Shown piece after piece: positions 7,768 to 15,879 of a stretch of DNA of 64,000 bases. The DNA lies in contig CALWDJ010000004.1 in NCBI GenBank assembly GCA_944376655.1, positions 22,367 through 86,366 of the forward strand, in the 5' to 3' direction. The position numbers and the translations under genes were made by a program. This DNA comes from an uncultured Clostridia bacterium (GTDB lineage: Bacteria > Bacillota > Clostridia > Oscillospirales > Acutalibacteraceae). Every line of letters begins with the position of its first letter. Position 1 is the stretch's first letter. The notes below the pieces were generated by a model that did not search any database, was not told the origin of the DNA, and was given only the letters and a program-made list of their open reading frames with translations.

Positions 7768-8306
7768 AGGAATTATCGCTAAATATTCTTGATATCGCGG
7801 AAAATTCCGTTAAAGCCGGAGCCGCGCTTACAAGGATAACGGTTAACGAAACCGAGGAAACACTCACGCTGACTATTGAGGACGACGGCTGCGGAATGAC
7901 CGATGAAATACTCAAATCAGTTACAGACCCGTTTTATACCACAAGGACGACCAGAAAGGTCGGCATGGGTATACCGCTGCTTAAGATGGCGGCGGAAATG
8001 ACCGGCGGGGGAGTTGAGATAACCTCACGGCATAAGGACGAATTTCCCGATTCCCACGGTACAACGGTTACGGCGCGTTTCAATAAGAAGCATATTGATT
8101 TCACGCCGCTGGGCGATGTTACCGAGAGTATAGCCACGCTTATACAGGGTCATCCGGATACGGATTTTCTTTTCACTCACCGCACAGGCGGAAAAACGGT
8201 GACGCTTGATACAAGAGAAATGAGGGCTGTTCTCGGAGATGTGCCTCTTAACAGCTATGAGGTCATCTGCTGGATTAAGGAGTATCTTAAAGAACAGTAT
8301 TCTTAA
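7764..8306 (+). CDS. GHKL ATP-binding protein, histidine kinase-like catalytic domain without sensor
   Basis: This 180-residue protein consists almost only of an HATPase_c domain: N box LNILDIAENSVKAGA (residues 5-19), G1 box DDGCGM, F-like PFYTTR, G2 GMGIPLLKMAAE and a final GTTV. A C-terminal part (about 110-180) is not recognised. No phosphorylatable His dimerisation domain or sensor is present, so it may act on a partner such as the neighbouring GHKL or HydS-like protein. It starts within the stop of the PHP gene (4-base overlap) and ends 35 bases before hndB. Confidence 0.82.
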   Translation: MKELSLNILDIAENSVKAGAALTRITVNETEETLTLTIEDDGCGMTDEILKSVTDPFYTTRTTRKVGMGIPLLKMAAEMTGGGVEITSRHKDEFPDSHGTTVTARFNKKHIDFTPLGDVTESIATLIQGHPDTDFLFTHRTGGKTVTLDTREMRAVLGDVPLNSYEVICWIKEYLKEQYS

Positions 8307-8341
8307 ATATAACTTTTATAACTTTGAAAGGAAGAAACAAT

Positions 8342-8713
8342 ATGAAGTCATTGGCTGAATTACAGGCAATAAAGGACAGAATGAAGGACAAGGTAATACT
8401 CCGTGAGGGAGTAAATGATATCCGTGTCGTAGTAGGTATGGCGACCTGCGGTATAGCGGCTGGAGCAAGACCTGTTCTTGCCACGCTGGTTGAGGAAGTA
8501 AACGCTGCCGGACTTTCGGACAAGGTTACCGTTTCCCAGACAGGCTGTATCGGAATCTGCCAGTATGAGCCTATCGTTGAGGTTTTCGAGGCCGGCAAGG
8601 ATAAGGTTACATATGTAAAGATGACGCCGGAAAAGGCAAAGCGTGTTGTTGAAGAGCATCTTAAGGGCGGCAATGTTGTAAACGAATACACAATCGCCGG
8701 TCATAAAGAATAA
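8342..8713 (+). CDS. hndB: NAD(P)-linked hydrogenase accessory [2Fe-2S] subunit, HndB-like
   Basis: The ATG at 8342 follows GAAAGGAAG at good spacing. A TTG six codons earlier is less likely because it lies upstream of this ribosome binding site. The 123-residue product has the HndB pattern: VVVGMATCGIAAGARPVL (Cys36), then TVSQTGCIGICQYEPIVEVF (Cys69, Cys73). This is the thioredoxin-like ferredoxin fold found in HndB of Desulfovibrio fructosovorans and in N-terminal parts of NuoF-like subunits. It should carry or exchange electrons within the soluble hydrogenase complex. It lies 14 bases before hndC. Confidence 0.88.
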   Translation: MKSLAELQAIKDRMKDKVILREGVNDIRVVVGMATCGIAAGARPVLATLVEEVNAAGLSDKVTVSQTGCIGICQYEPIVEVFEAGKDKVTYVKMTPEKAKRVVEEHLKGGNVVNEYTIAGHKE

Positions 8714-8727
8714 TTGGAGGTAAAAAA

Positions 8728-10527
8728 ATGGTTCGTGCACATGTGTTGATTTGCGGCGGTACGGGTTGTACCTCTTCGGGAAGTCAGGATATTCAGAAAG
8801 CGTTCCGGGAGAATATCGAAAGCTACGGACTTGCCGACGAGGTAAAGCTGGTACAGACCGGATGCTTCGGTCTTTGCGCGCTGGGACCTGTTGTAATTGT
8901 CTATCCCGACGGTACTTTTTACAGCAGGGTAACACCTGAAGATGTAAAGGAAATAGTTGAGGAGCATCTGCTCAAGGGCAGAATAGTAGAGCGTCTTGTA
9001 TATAACGATACAGGAAACGATAAGGAAGAGGTTACCGGCAATGTGGCTCTCGGCGATACCGCATTTTATAAGTCACAGAACCGTGTGGTGCTCCGCAACT
9101 GCGGTGTTATAAATCCTGAGAATATCGATGAATATATTGCTATGGACGGTTATGCCGCGCTCGGTAAGGTGCTTACCGAAATGACGCCGGAGGACGTTAT
9201 TAAGTGCGTTACCGATTCAGGTCTGCGCGGGAGAGGCGGCGGCGGATTCCCGACCGGACGCAAATGGGCGCTCTGCGCGCCTAATAAGGCTCCGCAGAAA
9301 TATGTGGTCTGCAATGCCGACGAGGGCGACCCGGGCGCGTTTATGGACCGTTCCGTACTCGAGGGCGACCCCCACTCTGTAATCGAGGCTATGGCTATTG
9401 CCGGTTACGCTATCGGTGCCACACAAGGTTATGTCTATGTACGCGCCGAATATCCGATTGCGGTTAAGCGTCTCCAGATAGCTATTGACCAGGCTCGTGA
9501 ATACGGACTGCTTGGCAAGAATATATTTGATTCCGGATTTGATTTTGACCTTCATATCCGTCTTGGCGCAGGCGCATTTGTGTGCGGCGAGGAAACCGCT
9601 CTTATGACTTCTATCGAGGGCAACCGCGGCGAGCCGCGTCCGCGTCCGCCGTACCCGGCTGTTAAGGGACTTTACAATTCTCCGACAGTGGAAAATAATG
9701 TCGAGACCTTCGCTAACATTCCGCAGATTATTCTCCGCGGTGCTGAATGGTTCGCTTCAATGGGTACCGAGAAGTCAAAGGGTACAAAGGTGTTCGCGCT
9801 CGGCGGAAAGATAAAGCATACCGGACTTGTCGAGATTCCCATGGGAACGACTCTCCGCCATATAATTGAGGATATAGGCGGCGGAATACCGGGCGGTAAG
9901 AAGTTCAAGGCGGCGCAGACCGGCGGACCTTCGGGCGGCTGTATACCCGCAAGCCTTATCGATACCGAGGTTGATTACGATAACCTTACCGCTATCGGCT
10001 GTATGATGGGTTCGGGCGGTCTTATCGTAATGGACGAGGACACCTGTATGGTGGATATGGCTAAATTCTTCCTTGAGTTTACGGTTGACGAGTCCTGCGG
10101 CAAGTGTACACCCTGCCGTGTAGGCACAAAGCGTTTGCTTGAGCTGCTCGATAAGATAACAAAGGGCAACGGCACGCTTGAGGACCTTGACAGAATGGAA
10201 GAGCTCTGCCTTTACATAAAGCAGAACTCGCTCTGCGGTCTCGGTCAGACTGCTCCTAACCCGGTACTGGCAACGCTTAAATTCTTCCGTGACGAGTATG
10301 TGGCTCACGTCAAGGATAAGGTATGTCCCGCCGGAGTATGTAAGGATCTTGTTTCTTACTCGATTATCGCCGACAAGTGCAAGGGTTGCACAAAGTGCGC
10401 CCGTAACTGTCCGGTCGGCGCTATCACCGGTACTATCAAGAATCCGCATGAGATCAATCAGGCAGCCTGCATTAAGTGCGGCGCATGTATAGATAACTGC
10501 CCGTTCGGCGCCATTGTCAGAAAGTAA
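8728..10527 (+). CDS. hndC: NADH-binding flavin subunit of [FeFe] hydrogenase, NuoF-like (HndC/HydB)
   Basis: This 599-residue protein has an N-terminal thioredoxin-like [2Fe-2S] domain (Cys9, Cys14, Cys46, Cys50). It is followed by the NuoF core with the FMN/NADH-binding glycine-rich GLRGRGGGGFPTGRKW and CNADEGDPGAF, an SLBB-like part, a [4Fe-4S] motif ESCGKCTPCRVG with its distal Cys, and a C-terminal 2[4Fe-4S] ferredoxin (CKGCTKCARNCPVG and CIKCGACIDNCPFG). This subunit exchanges electrons with NAD(H) and, in bifurcating complexes, with ferredoxin. GGAGG lies 7 bases before the ATG. It is in frame for tight co-expression with hndD, which starts 18 bases downstream. Confidence 0.95.
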   Translation: MVRAHVLICGGTGCTSSGSQDIQKAFRENIESYGLADEVKLVQTGCFGLCALGPVVIVYPDGTFYSRVTPEDVKEIVEEHLLKGRIVERLVYNDTGNDKEEVTGNVALGDTAFYKSQNRVVLRNCGVINPENIDEYIAMDGYAALGKVLTEMTPEDVIKCVTDSGLRGRGGGGFPTGRKWALCAPNKAPQKYVVCNADEGDPGAFMDRSVLEGDPHSVIEAMAIAGYAIGATQGYVYVRAEYPIAVKRLQIAIDQAREYGLLGKNIFDSGFDFDLHIRLGAGAFVCGEETALMTSIEGNRGEPRPRPPYPAVKGLYNSPTVENNVETFANIPQIILRGAEWFASMGTEKSKGTKVFALGGKIKHTGLVEIPMGTTLRHIIEDIGGGIPGGKKFKAAQTGGPSGGCIPASLIDTEVDYDNLTAIGCMMGSGGLIVMDEDTCMVDMAKFFLEFTVDESCGKCTPCRVGTKRLLELLDKITKGNGTLEDLDRMEELCLYIKQNSLCGLGQTAPNPVLATLKFFRDEYVAHVKDKVCPAGVCKDLVSYSIIADKCKGCTKCARNCPVGAITGTIKNPHEINQAACIKCGACIDNCPFGAIVRK

Positions 10528-10545
10528 GAAAGGAGCCTTATACAG

Positions 10546-12297
10546 ATGGATATGTTAAATGTTAAAATAAACGGTATTTCGGTCAGCGTGCCGAAAGGCT
10601 CTACCATACTTGACGCTGCGCGTATGGCGGGAGTTGAAATACCGACACTCTGCTTTATGAAGGAGAAAAACGAGATCGGCGCCTGCCGTATCTGCGTTGT
10701 TGAAGCCAACGAGGGCAGAGGCTTCAGAATAGTTACCGCCTGCGTATACCCTGTAACAGAGGGTATGGAGGTACTCACTAACACTGAAAAGATACAGAAG
10801 GCAAGAAGAACAACGCTTGAGCTTATACTTTCGGTTCATAATAAGAACTGTCTTTCCTGCGTTCGTTCCACAAACTGCGAGCTTCAGAAGCTCTGCCGCG
10901 ATTACGGTGTTGACTCTACCGCGTTCGAGGGCTTTAAGCCGGTGTATGAAATAGACGATTCAACTCCGCACCTTGTAAGGGACAATAATAAGTGCGTCCT
11001 CTGCCGCCGCTGTGTTGCCGCGTGCAATGAGCAGTATGTCGGAGTTATAGGCGCGAACAACCGCGGTATAGACACCGCTATCGGTACTCCGTTTGAGGTG
11101 GGTCTTGCCAATGTTCCGTGTATTTCCTGCGGCCAGTGTACAGTTGTATGTCCGACCGGCGCCCTTGTGGAAAAGGACGATACCGATAAGGTTTGGGAGG
11201 CTCTCGCTGACCCGAATAAGCACGTCGTGGTTCAGACCGCTCCTTCTATAAGAGCTACTCTCGGCGAGTGCTTCGGTATGCCGATAGGCACAAATGTCGA
11301 GGGCAAAATGGTCGCCGCCTTAAGAAGACTCGGATTTGACAAGGTGTTCGATACCGACTTTGCCGCGGACCTTACGATAGTGGAAGAGGCAAACGAGCTT
11401 GTTGAGCGTATCAAAAACGGCGGAACGCTCCCGATGATAACCTCCTGCTCACCCGGCTGGGTAAAATTCTGCGAGTACTATTATCCGGATATGCTTGATC
11501 ATCTTTCAACCTGCAAATCACCGCAGCAGATGGCGGGCGCGGTTATAAAGACATATTATGCCGATAAAATGGGTATCGACCCGAAGGATATAGTTTCGGT
11601 ATCGGTTATGCCCTGTACCGCGAAGAAATTTGAAATCGGACGTGACGATCAGAGCGCCGCGGGAGTTCCCGATGTGGATATTGCTATTACCACACGTGAG
11701 CTTTCACGTATGATAATGCGCGCCGGAATACATTTTGACTGGCTGCCTGACGAGGAGTTTGACAGTCCTCTCGGAGAGGATACCGGTGCGGCGGTAATAT
11801 TCGGAGCTACCGGCGGCGTTATGGAGGCGGCGCTCAGAACCGCTAACGACTGGCTTACCGGAAAAGACAATACCGAGATTGACTTTAACGCCGTAAGAGG
11901 CACTCAGGGTCTTAAAGAAGCTGCCGTAAATATCAACGGCAGCGATATCAAGGTTGCCGTTGCGTCCGGCGCTGCCGCAGCAAAATGCGTTATGGATATG
12001 ATGAAAAACGGAAATCCGCACGGCTGGACATTTGTCGAGATAATGGGCTGCCCCGGCGGCTGCGTAAACGGCGGCGGACAGCCGATACAGCCGCAGTATG
12101 TAAGGGACACGGTTGACATTAAGGCGAAGCGCGCAAAGGCGCTCTACGATCAGGACGCGTCAATGCCGCTGAGAAAATCGCATGAGTCTCCGGTTATAAA
12201 AGCGCTTTACAGCGAGTGGTATGACGGCTTCGGCGGTCACAAGGCGCATCATGATTTGCATACCTCTTATGTTCCTCGCAAAAAATACACAAAATAA
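10546..12297 (+). CDS. hndD: [FeFe] hydrogenase catalytic subunit, group A, HndD/HydA type
   Basis: This 583-residue protein has in order: a [2Fe-2S] NuoG-like domain (C36, C47, C50, C66), a His-ligated cluster (H98, C102, C105, C111), two [4Fe-4S] clusters (C150-C160 and C192-C202), the H-cluster domain with L1 TSCSPGW (301-302), L2 MPCTAKK (Cys357), L3 IMGCPGGCVNGGGQ (Cys502, Cys506), and a C-terminal small-subunit-like tail. It reduces protons or oxidises H2 in the cytoplasm. L1 has Ser302 where many hydrogenases have a second Cys. I recall this variant from other Hnd-type enzymes, so inactivity is not implied. A terminator hairpin follows directly. Confidence 0.95.
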   Translation: MDMLNVKINGISVSVPKGSTILDAARMAGVEIPTLCFMKEKNEIGACRICVVEANEGRGFRIVTACVYPVTEGMEVLTNTEKIQKARRTTLELILSVHNKNCLSCVRSTNCELQKLCRDYGVDSTAFEGFKPVYEIDDSTPHLVRDNNKCVLCRRCVAACNEQYVGVIGANNRGIDTAIGTPFEVGLANVPCISCGQCTVVCPTGALVEKDDTDKVWEALADPNKHVVVQTAPSIRATLGECFGMPIGTNVEGKMVAALRRLGFDKVFDTDFAADLTIVEEANELVERIKNGGTLPMITSCSPGWVKFCEYYYPDMLDHLSTCKSPQQMAGAVIKTYYADKMGIDPKDIVSVSVMPCTAKKFEIGRDDQSAAGVPDVDIAITTRELSRMIMRAGIHFDWLPDEEFDSPLGEDTGAAVIFGATGGVMEAALRTANDWLTGKDNTEIDFNAVRGTQGLKEAAVNINGSDIKVAVASGAAAAKCVMDMMKNGNPHGWTFVEIMGCPGGCVNGGGQPIQPQYVRDTVDIKAKRAKALYDQDASMPLRKSHESPVIKALYSEWYDGFGGHKAHHDLHTSYVPRKKYTK

Positions 12298-12310
12298 TTT
12301 TTGCATTTTT

Positions 12311-12352
12311 TCAAATAAAAGCAGCCGCCTTAAGCAGCTGCTTTTTATTTGA
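12311..12352. terminator. Bidirectional terminator after the hydrogenase operon
   Basis: TCAAATAAAAGCAGC and GCTGCTTTTTATTTGA form a long stem with an A-rich 5' side and a T-rich 3' side between the convergent hndD and DUF6512-like genes. Confidence 0.88.
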
Positions 12353-12365
12353 AAATATCTTAAGA

Positions 12366-12869
12366 TTATGCAGGGGAAATAAACATGGCGATATCAGGCG
12401 GGTAAAAGCTCCATATGCCGAACAATACTGCGGTGACAGCTGAAAGGATTATTGAAATAATCTTTGCCGTTGGCGATAAAAGACAACCGTTTTGTATAAT
12501 CAGATGCTTTACAAGCAGCATAATAAAGATACCGAGGAAAAAGCTGAAAATATCAAGCACGGTATAATTTTTACCTATTATGCCGGTATAGGTATAGAAA
12601 AACACGGTTATTGCCGCCATACCCGCGAAAATACCCGTAAGTGAAGCGGCAATATAATTTTCCGGCTTTTCCCGCACTGTAAAGTATTCGGCCGCGCTGT
12701 AAATAAGGGACGGAAAGAAAAGCAGCTTAAGATGCTCCCACGTGCTTTCGTTTACCGGCGCGATAACGCCTGTTACGGGTGATTTTCCGCTCCATTCGTA
12801 TAAAAAATGCCAGAGAGTACCGCATATTCCGATAATTATAAATTCTGTTATATAATATTTTGTTCTCAT
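12366..12869 (-). CDS. Multi-pass membrane protein, DUF6512-like
   Basis: The ATG at 12869 is preferred because AAGGAAG precedes it by 6 bases; the ATG 24 bases upstream has no ribosome binding site. The 167-residue protein has about five hydrophobic segments. An early conserved-looking stretch GTLWHFLYEWSG then PVNESTWEHLKLLFFPSL fits the small Firmicutes membrane family I associate with DUF6512. No catalytic motif is visible and the function is unknown. It is convergent to the hydrogenase operon and divergent from the glycerophosphodiesterase gene. Confidence 0.75.
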   Translation of the reverse strand: MRTKYYITEFIIIGICGTLWHFLYEWSGKSPVTGVIAPVNESTWEHLKLLFFPSLIYSAAEYFTVREKPENYIAASLTGIFAGMAAITVFFYTYTGIIGKNYTVLDIFSFFLGIFIMLLVKHLIIQNGCLLSPTAKIISIILSAVTAVLFGIWSFYPPDIAMFISPA

Positions 12870-12958
12870 ATTTTTCTTCCTTTTTTGTGGCATATATATT
12901 ATTATATTATGCTTTTTTGTAACGATAATAACTTATTTTATTGAAACGGGGCTCTTAT

Positions 12959-13678
12959 ATGGATACTGTGAAAATTATAAAAGGAAAAACAAAGCTGATT
13001 GCGCACAGGGGACTCAGCGGCATAGAAACCGAAAATACGGCTGCGGCATTTGTGGCGGCGGGGAACCGCGATTACTACGGAATAGAGACAGATGTCCATA
13101 AGACCGCGGACGGGAAATATATAATCATTCACGATGATAATACGGGAAGGGTTGCCAATGAGAACCTATCGGTTGAGAAAAGCGATTTTTCCGTCCTGCG
13201 TTCTCTTCGCCTTGCCGACAAGAGCGGAAAAGCAAGACAGGATCTTTGTCTTCCGACACTTGAGGAATATCTGAGAATCTGCCGCACTTACGGTAAAGAA
13301 TGTGTGCTTGAGCTTAAAAATCCTTTTGAAAAGGACGATATAAAGGCAATACTTAAAACCGTGAAAAACGAATACGCGGCCGAGCATACAATATTTATTT
13401 CCTTTGATTACGGCAATCTTGTCACGCTGCGCGGACTTGATAAAAAAGCCGTGATACAGTATCTGTATTCGGATTCTGTCGATGATAAGCTGATAGAAAA
13501 GCTGAAAAAGTATAATTTCGGACTGGATATCCATTACGGAAGGCTTACGGAAAAAAATATAGCGTTGCTTCATGAAAGCGGAACGGCGGTTAACTGCTGG
13601 ACGGTTGATGACAAAAAAACCGCGGAAAAGCTCGCGGGCTGGGGCGTCGATTATATTACCACCAATATTCTTGAGTAA
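12959..13678 (+). CDS. Glycerophosphodiester phosphodiesterase
   Basis: The ATG at 12959 follows ACGGGG by about 7 bases and gives 239 residues, typical for cytosolic GDPD enzymes without signal peptide. Motifs of the family are present: LIAHRGLSGIETENTAAAF (HRG and the metal-binding Glu of ETENT), GIETDVHKTADGKYIIIHDD (Glu, Asp and the catalytic HDD), and a C-terminal NCWTVDD. It cleaves glycerophosphodiesters to sn-glycerol 3-phosphate and an alcohol, in phospholipid turnover. It is monocistronic, with a separate promoter for the next gene. Confidence 0.92.
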   Translation: MDTVKIIKGKTKLIAHRGLSGIETENTAAAFVAAGNRDYYGIETDVHKTADGKYIIIHDDNTGRVANENLSVEKSDFSVLRSLRLADKSGKARQDLCLPTLEEYLRICRTYGKECVLELKNPFEKDDIKAILKTVKNEYAAEHTIFISFDYGNLVTLRGLDKKAVIQYLYSDSVDDKLIEKLKKYNFGLDIHYGRLTEKNIALLHESGTAVNCWTVDDKKTAEKLAGWGVDYITTNILE

Positions 13679-13685
13679 AAAAGAA

Positions 13686-13714
13686 TTGCATAAAATGTAT
13701 TTTTATGTTAAAAT
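13686..13714 (+). promoter_or_regulatory. Promoter of the sodium:proline symporter gene
   Basis: TTGCAT (13686-13691) and TAAAAT (13709-13714) are spaced 17 bases apart, 33 bases upstream of the ATG at 13748. Confidence 0.6.
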
Positions 13715-13747
13715 AATTTGTATTTTTGTTCATCGGGAGGGGTTTTG

Positions 13748-15280
13748 ATGAGCAGAACGGATATTTATATTCTTATATCCATTTTTGTTTATCTTATCGC
13801 AATGGTTATCATCGGAGCCGTTTGTTCAAAAAGGAACAAAAATTCCGACGATTTTTATCTCGGCGGACGTAAATTAGGTCCGCTTGTAACCGCGATGAGC
13901 GCGGAGGCTTCGGATATGAGCTCGTGGCTCCTTATGGGACTTCCGGGCGTCGCGATAATCGGCGGTTTCGCCGAAGCGTCATGGACGGCCATAGGCCTCG
14001 CTGTAGGTACATATGTAAACTGGCTTATAGTAGCGAAGCGTATACGGCATTATTCAAGCCATATCGACGCGTCAACTATTCCGGAGTTTTTCTCAAAAAG
14101 ATATAAGGACGATAAAAATATTTTAAGTCTTATAGCGGCTCTTATAATAATAATATTCTTTGTACCTTATACCGCGTCTGGCTTTTCGGCGTGCGGCAAG
14201 CTGTTCAATACGATTTTCGGCATAGACTATGTTACGGCGATGATTTTAAGCGCCGTTGTAATCGTGGCATACACCACGCTCGGAGGCTTTCTGGCGGCTT
14301 CAACAACCGACCTCATACAGAGTATCGTTATGACAGTCGCGCTTGTTGTCGTGCTTTTCTTCGGAATAAGCAGCGCGGGCGGCTGGGATCAGGTTGTGGA
14401 TAATGTGAAGTCTCTGCCGGGATTTATCAGCTTTAATTCCGTGCATGACCTTGAAACGGGAAAGGAAATTTCCTATAACGCGCTTACTATCGCGTCCAAT
14501 TTTGCGTGGGGCCTCGGTTATTTCGGTATGCCGCATATTCTTCTCAGATTTATGGCTATTAAGGACGCCCGCAAGCTCAAGGTTTCGCGCAGAATCGCGA
14601 GCGTCTGGGTTGTAATTTCAATGGCGGTAGCTATTATTATCGGTATAGTGGGATTCGGTATGCTGCAGAACGGAAGCATCGCCGAGCTGTCTGACGGCGA
14701 GCGTATTATTATAGAGATCGCGAGACTGCTCAGCACTAACGGTGTTTTGCCGGCACTGCTAGCCGGAATAATACTTGCCGGTATTCTCGCCGCTACAATG
14801 TCAACGGCGGACTCGCAGCTTCTGGCGGCGTCTTCAAGCGCTTCGCAGAACATTCTCTGTGAGTTTTTCGGAGTGAAGCTGTCAGAGAAAAAGACAATGA
14901 TTATAGCGCGCTTGTCTGTTATAGTAATATCGGTTATCGCGGTATTTATGTCGCTTGATGAAAACAGCTCTGTTTTCCGCATAGTTTCTTTCGCGTGGGC
15001 AGGCTTTGGTGCTTCTTTCGGACCGGTGGTTCTCTTCGCGCTTTTCTGGAAACGCTCAAATAAGTGGGGAGCTCTTGCCGGAATAATCACCGGCGGCGCA
15101 ATGGTATTTGTCTGGAAATTTGTGATCCATGAGCTTTTTGCCGGAACGATACTTGATATATATGAGCTTTTGCCGGCATTTGTTTTCGCGTCTCTGGCGA
15201 TAGTGATAGTAAGTCTTCTCACAAAAGCGCCTGACAGTGAGGTTACCGAAACCTTCGACGAAGTAAAGGCAATGAAATAA
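13748..15280 (+). CDS. putP: Sodium:proline symporter, PutP family (SSS)
   Basis: The ATG at 13748 has GGGAGGGG upstream and gives 510 residues with about 13 membrane helices, the size of PutP. Family marks near the start are SDDFYLGGRKLGPLVTAMSAEASDMSSWLLMGLPG, quoted only in part, which holds the Na+-binding Ala/Ser/Met region of TM2; later come the AATMSTADSQLLAASS segment (TM8, Na+ site) and FGPVVLFALFWKRSNKWGALAG. It imports proline with sodium across the cytoplasmic membrane. Close homologues carry pantothenate or other solutes, but the TM2 motif favours proline. A hairpin terminator follows. Confidence 0.9.
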   Translation: MSRTDIYILISIFVYLIAMVIIGAVCSKRNKNSDDFYLGGRKLGPLVTAMSAEASDMSSWLLMGLPGVAIIGGFAEASWTAIGLAVGTYVNWLIVAKRIRHYSSHIDASTIPEFFSKRYKDDKNILSLIAALIIIIFFVPYTASGFSACGKLFNTIFGIDYVTAMILSAVVIVAYTTLGGFLAASTTDLIQSIVMTVALVVVLFFGISSAGGWDQVVDNVKSLPGFISFNSVHDLETGKEISYNALTIASNFAWGLGYFGMPHILLRFMAIKDARKLKVSRRIASVWVVISMAVAIIIGIVGFGMLQNGSIAELSDGERIIIEIARLLSTNGVLPALLAGIILAGILAATMSTADSQLLAASSSASQNILCEFFGVKLSEKKTMIIARLSVIVISVIAVFMSLDENSSVFRIVSFAWAGFGASFGPVVLFALFWKRSNKWGALAGIITGGAMVFVWKFVIHELFAGTILDIYELLPAFVFASLAIVIVSLLTKAPDSEVTETFDEVKAMK

Positions 15281-15284
15281 AATT

Positions 15285-15315
15285 GAGGATATCCGTTTCG
15301 GATATCCTCTTTTTA
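15285..15315 (+). terminator. Terminator after putP
   Basis: GAGGATATCCG and CGGATATCCTC pair around TTT and are followed by TTTTT. It lies just 13 bases before the phosphatase start codon, so the phosphatase either relies on read-through or has a promoter inside putP. Confidence 0.88.
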
Positions 15316-15327
15316 CAGGGAGAGTCT

Positions 15328-15801
15328 ATGGAAAAAATATCTGTTCTTTTTGTCTGCCTCGGTAATATATGCCGCTCGCCTATGGCGGAATTTGTTATGA
15401 AAAAAATAGTGTCTGACAGGAATATGAGCGAACGTTTTTTTATTGCTTCTGCTGCCACGAGCAGGGAGGAAGAGGGAAATCAAATGCATTACGGTACACG
15501 CAGAAAACTGTCCGAGAAAGGAGTGCCGTTTGAACAGCACTTCGCCACGGTAATAAAACGCTCTGATTACGAAAAATACGATTACATAATCGGAATGGAC
15601 AGCAGTAATATCAGAAATATGCTTTCTTTCTTCGGAGGCGACCGTGAAGGTAAGATAAAGCTGCTTTTGAGCTTTACCGATGATGAACGCAGTGTCGCCG
15701 ATCCGTGGTACACCGGAGATTTCGAAAAAACCTACGATGATATTATTCTCGGTTGCACGGCGCTTGCCGACCGGTTTGAGAAGAAACACGGAATAAAATA
15801 A
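15328..15801 (+). CDS. Low-molecular-weight protein tyrosine phosphatase
   Basis: The ATG at 15328 with AGGGAGA upstream gives 157 residues, the standard LMW-PTP length. The P-loop CLGNICRSPMAE (residues 10-21: CX5RS with nucleophile Cys) is at the N-terminus and the general-acid loop DPWYTGDF near residue 129 supplies the catalytic Asp. The enzyme dephosphorylates tyrosine residues, or in some Firmicutes arginine residues as in YwlE; Thr versus Ile after the Asn distinguishes the groups, and here Ile follows, which favours tyrosine. It ends at a shared terminator with the aspartokinase operon. Confidence 0.92.
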   Translation: MEKISVLFVCLGNICRSPMAEFVMKKIVSDRNMSERFFIASAATSREEEGNQMHYGTRRKLSEKGVPFEQHFATVIKRSDYEKYDYIIGMDSSNIRNMLSFFGGDREGKIKLLLSFTDDERSVADPWYTGDFEKTYDDIILGCTALADRFEKKHGIK

Positions 15802-15808
15802 AACTATA

Positions 15809-15868
15809 AAAAAGCATACCGGAAGATGTCTGGCTTATCAGCCTTCACTCTTCCGGTATGCTTTTTAT
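15809..15868. terminator. Bidirectional terminator between phosphatase and aspartokinase genes
   Basis: AAAAAGCATACCGGAAGA pairs with TCTTCCGGTATGCTTTTT around a loop of roughly 20 bases, with an A-run and a T-run at the ends. It serves the convergent gene pair. Confidence 0.9.
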
Positions 15869-15879
15869 TTGCAGATTTA

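Noticed and set aside
8302-8341. Separate promoter for hndB-hndC-hndD
   Set aside because: The 35-base gap holds AT-rich sequence and the ribosome site but no plausible -35 element; one cannot be excluded inside the preceding gene.
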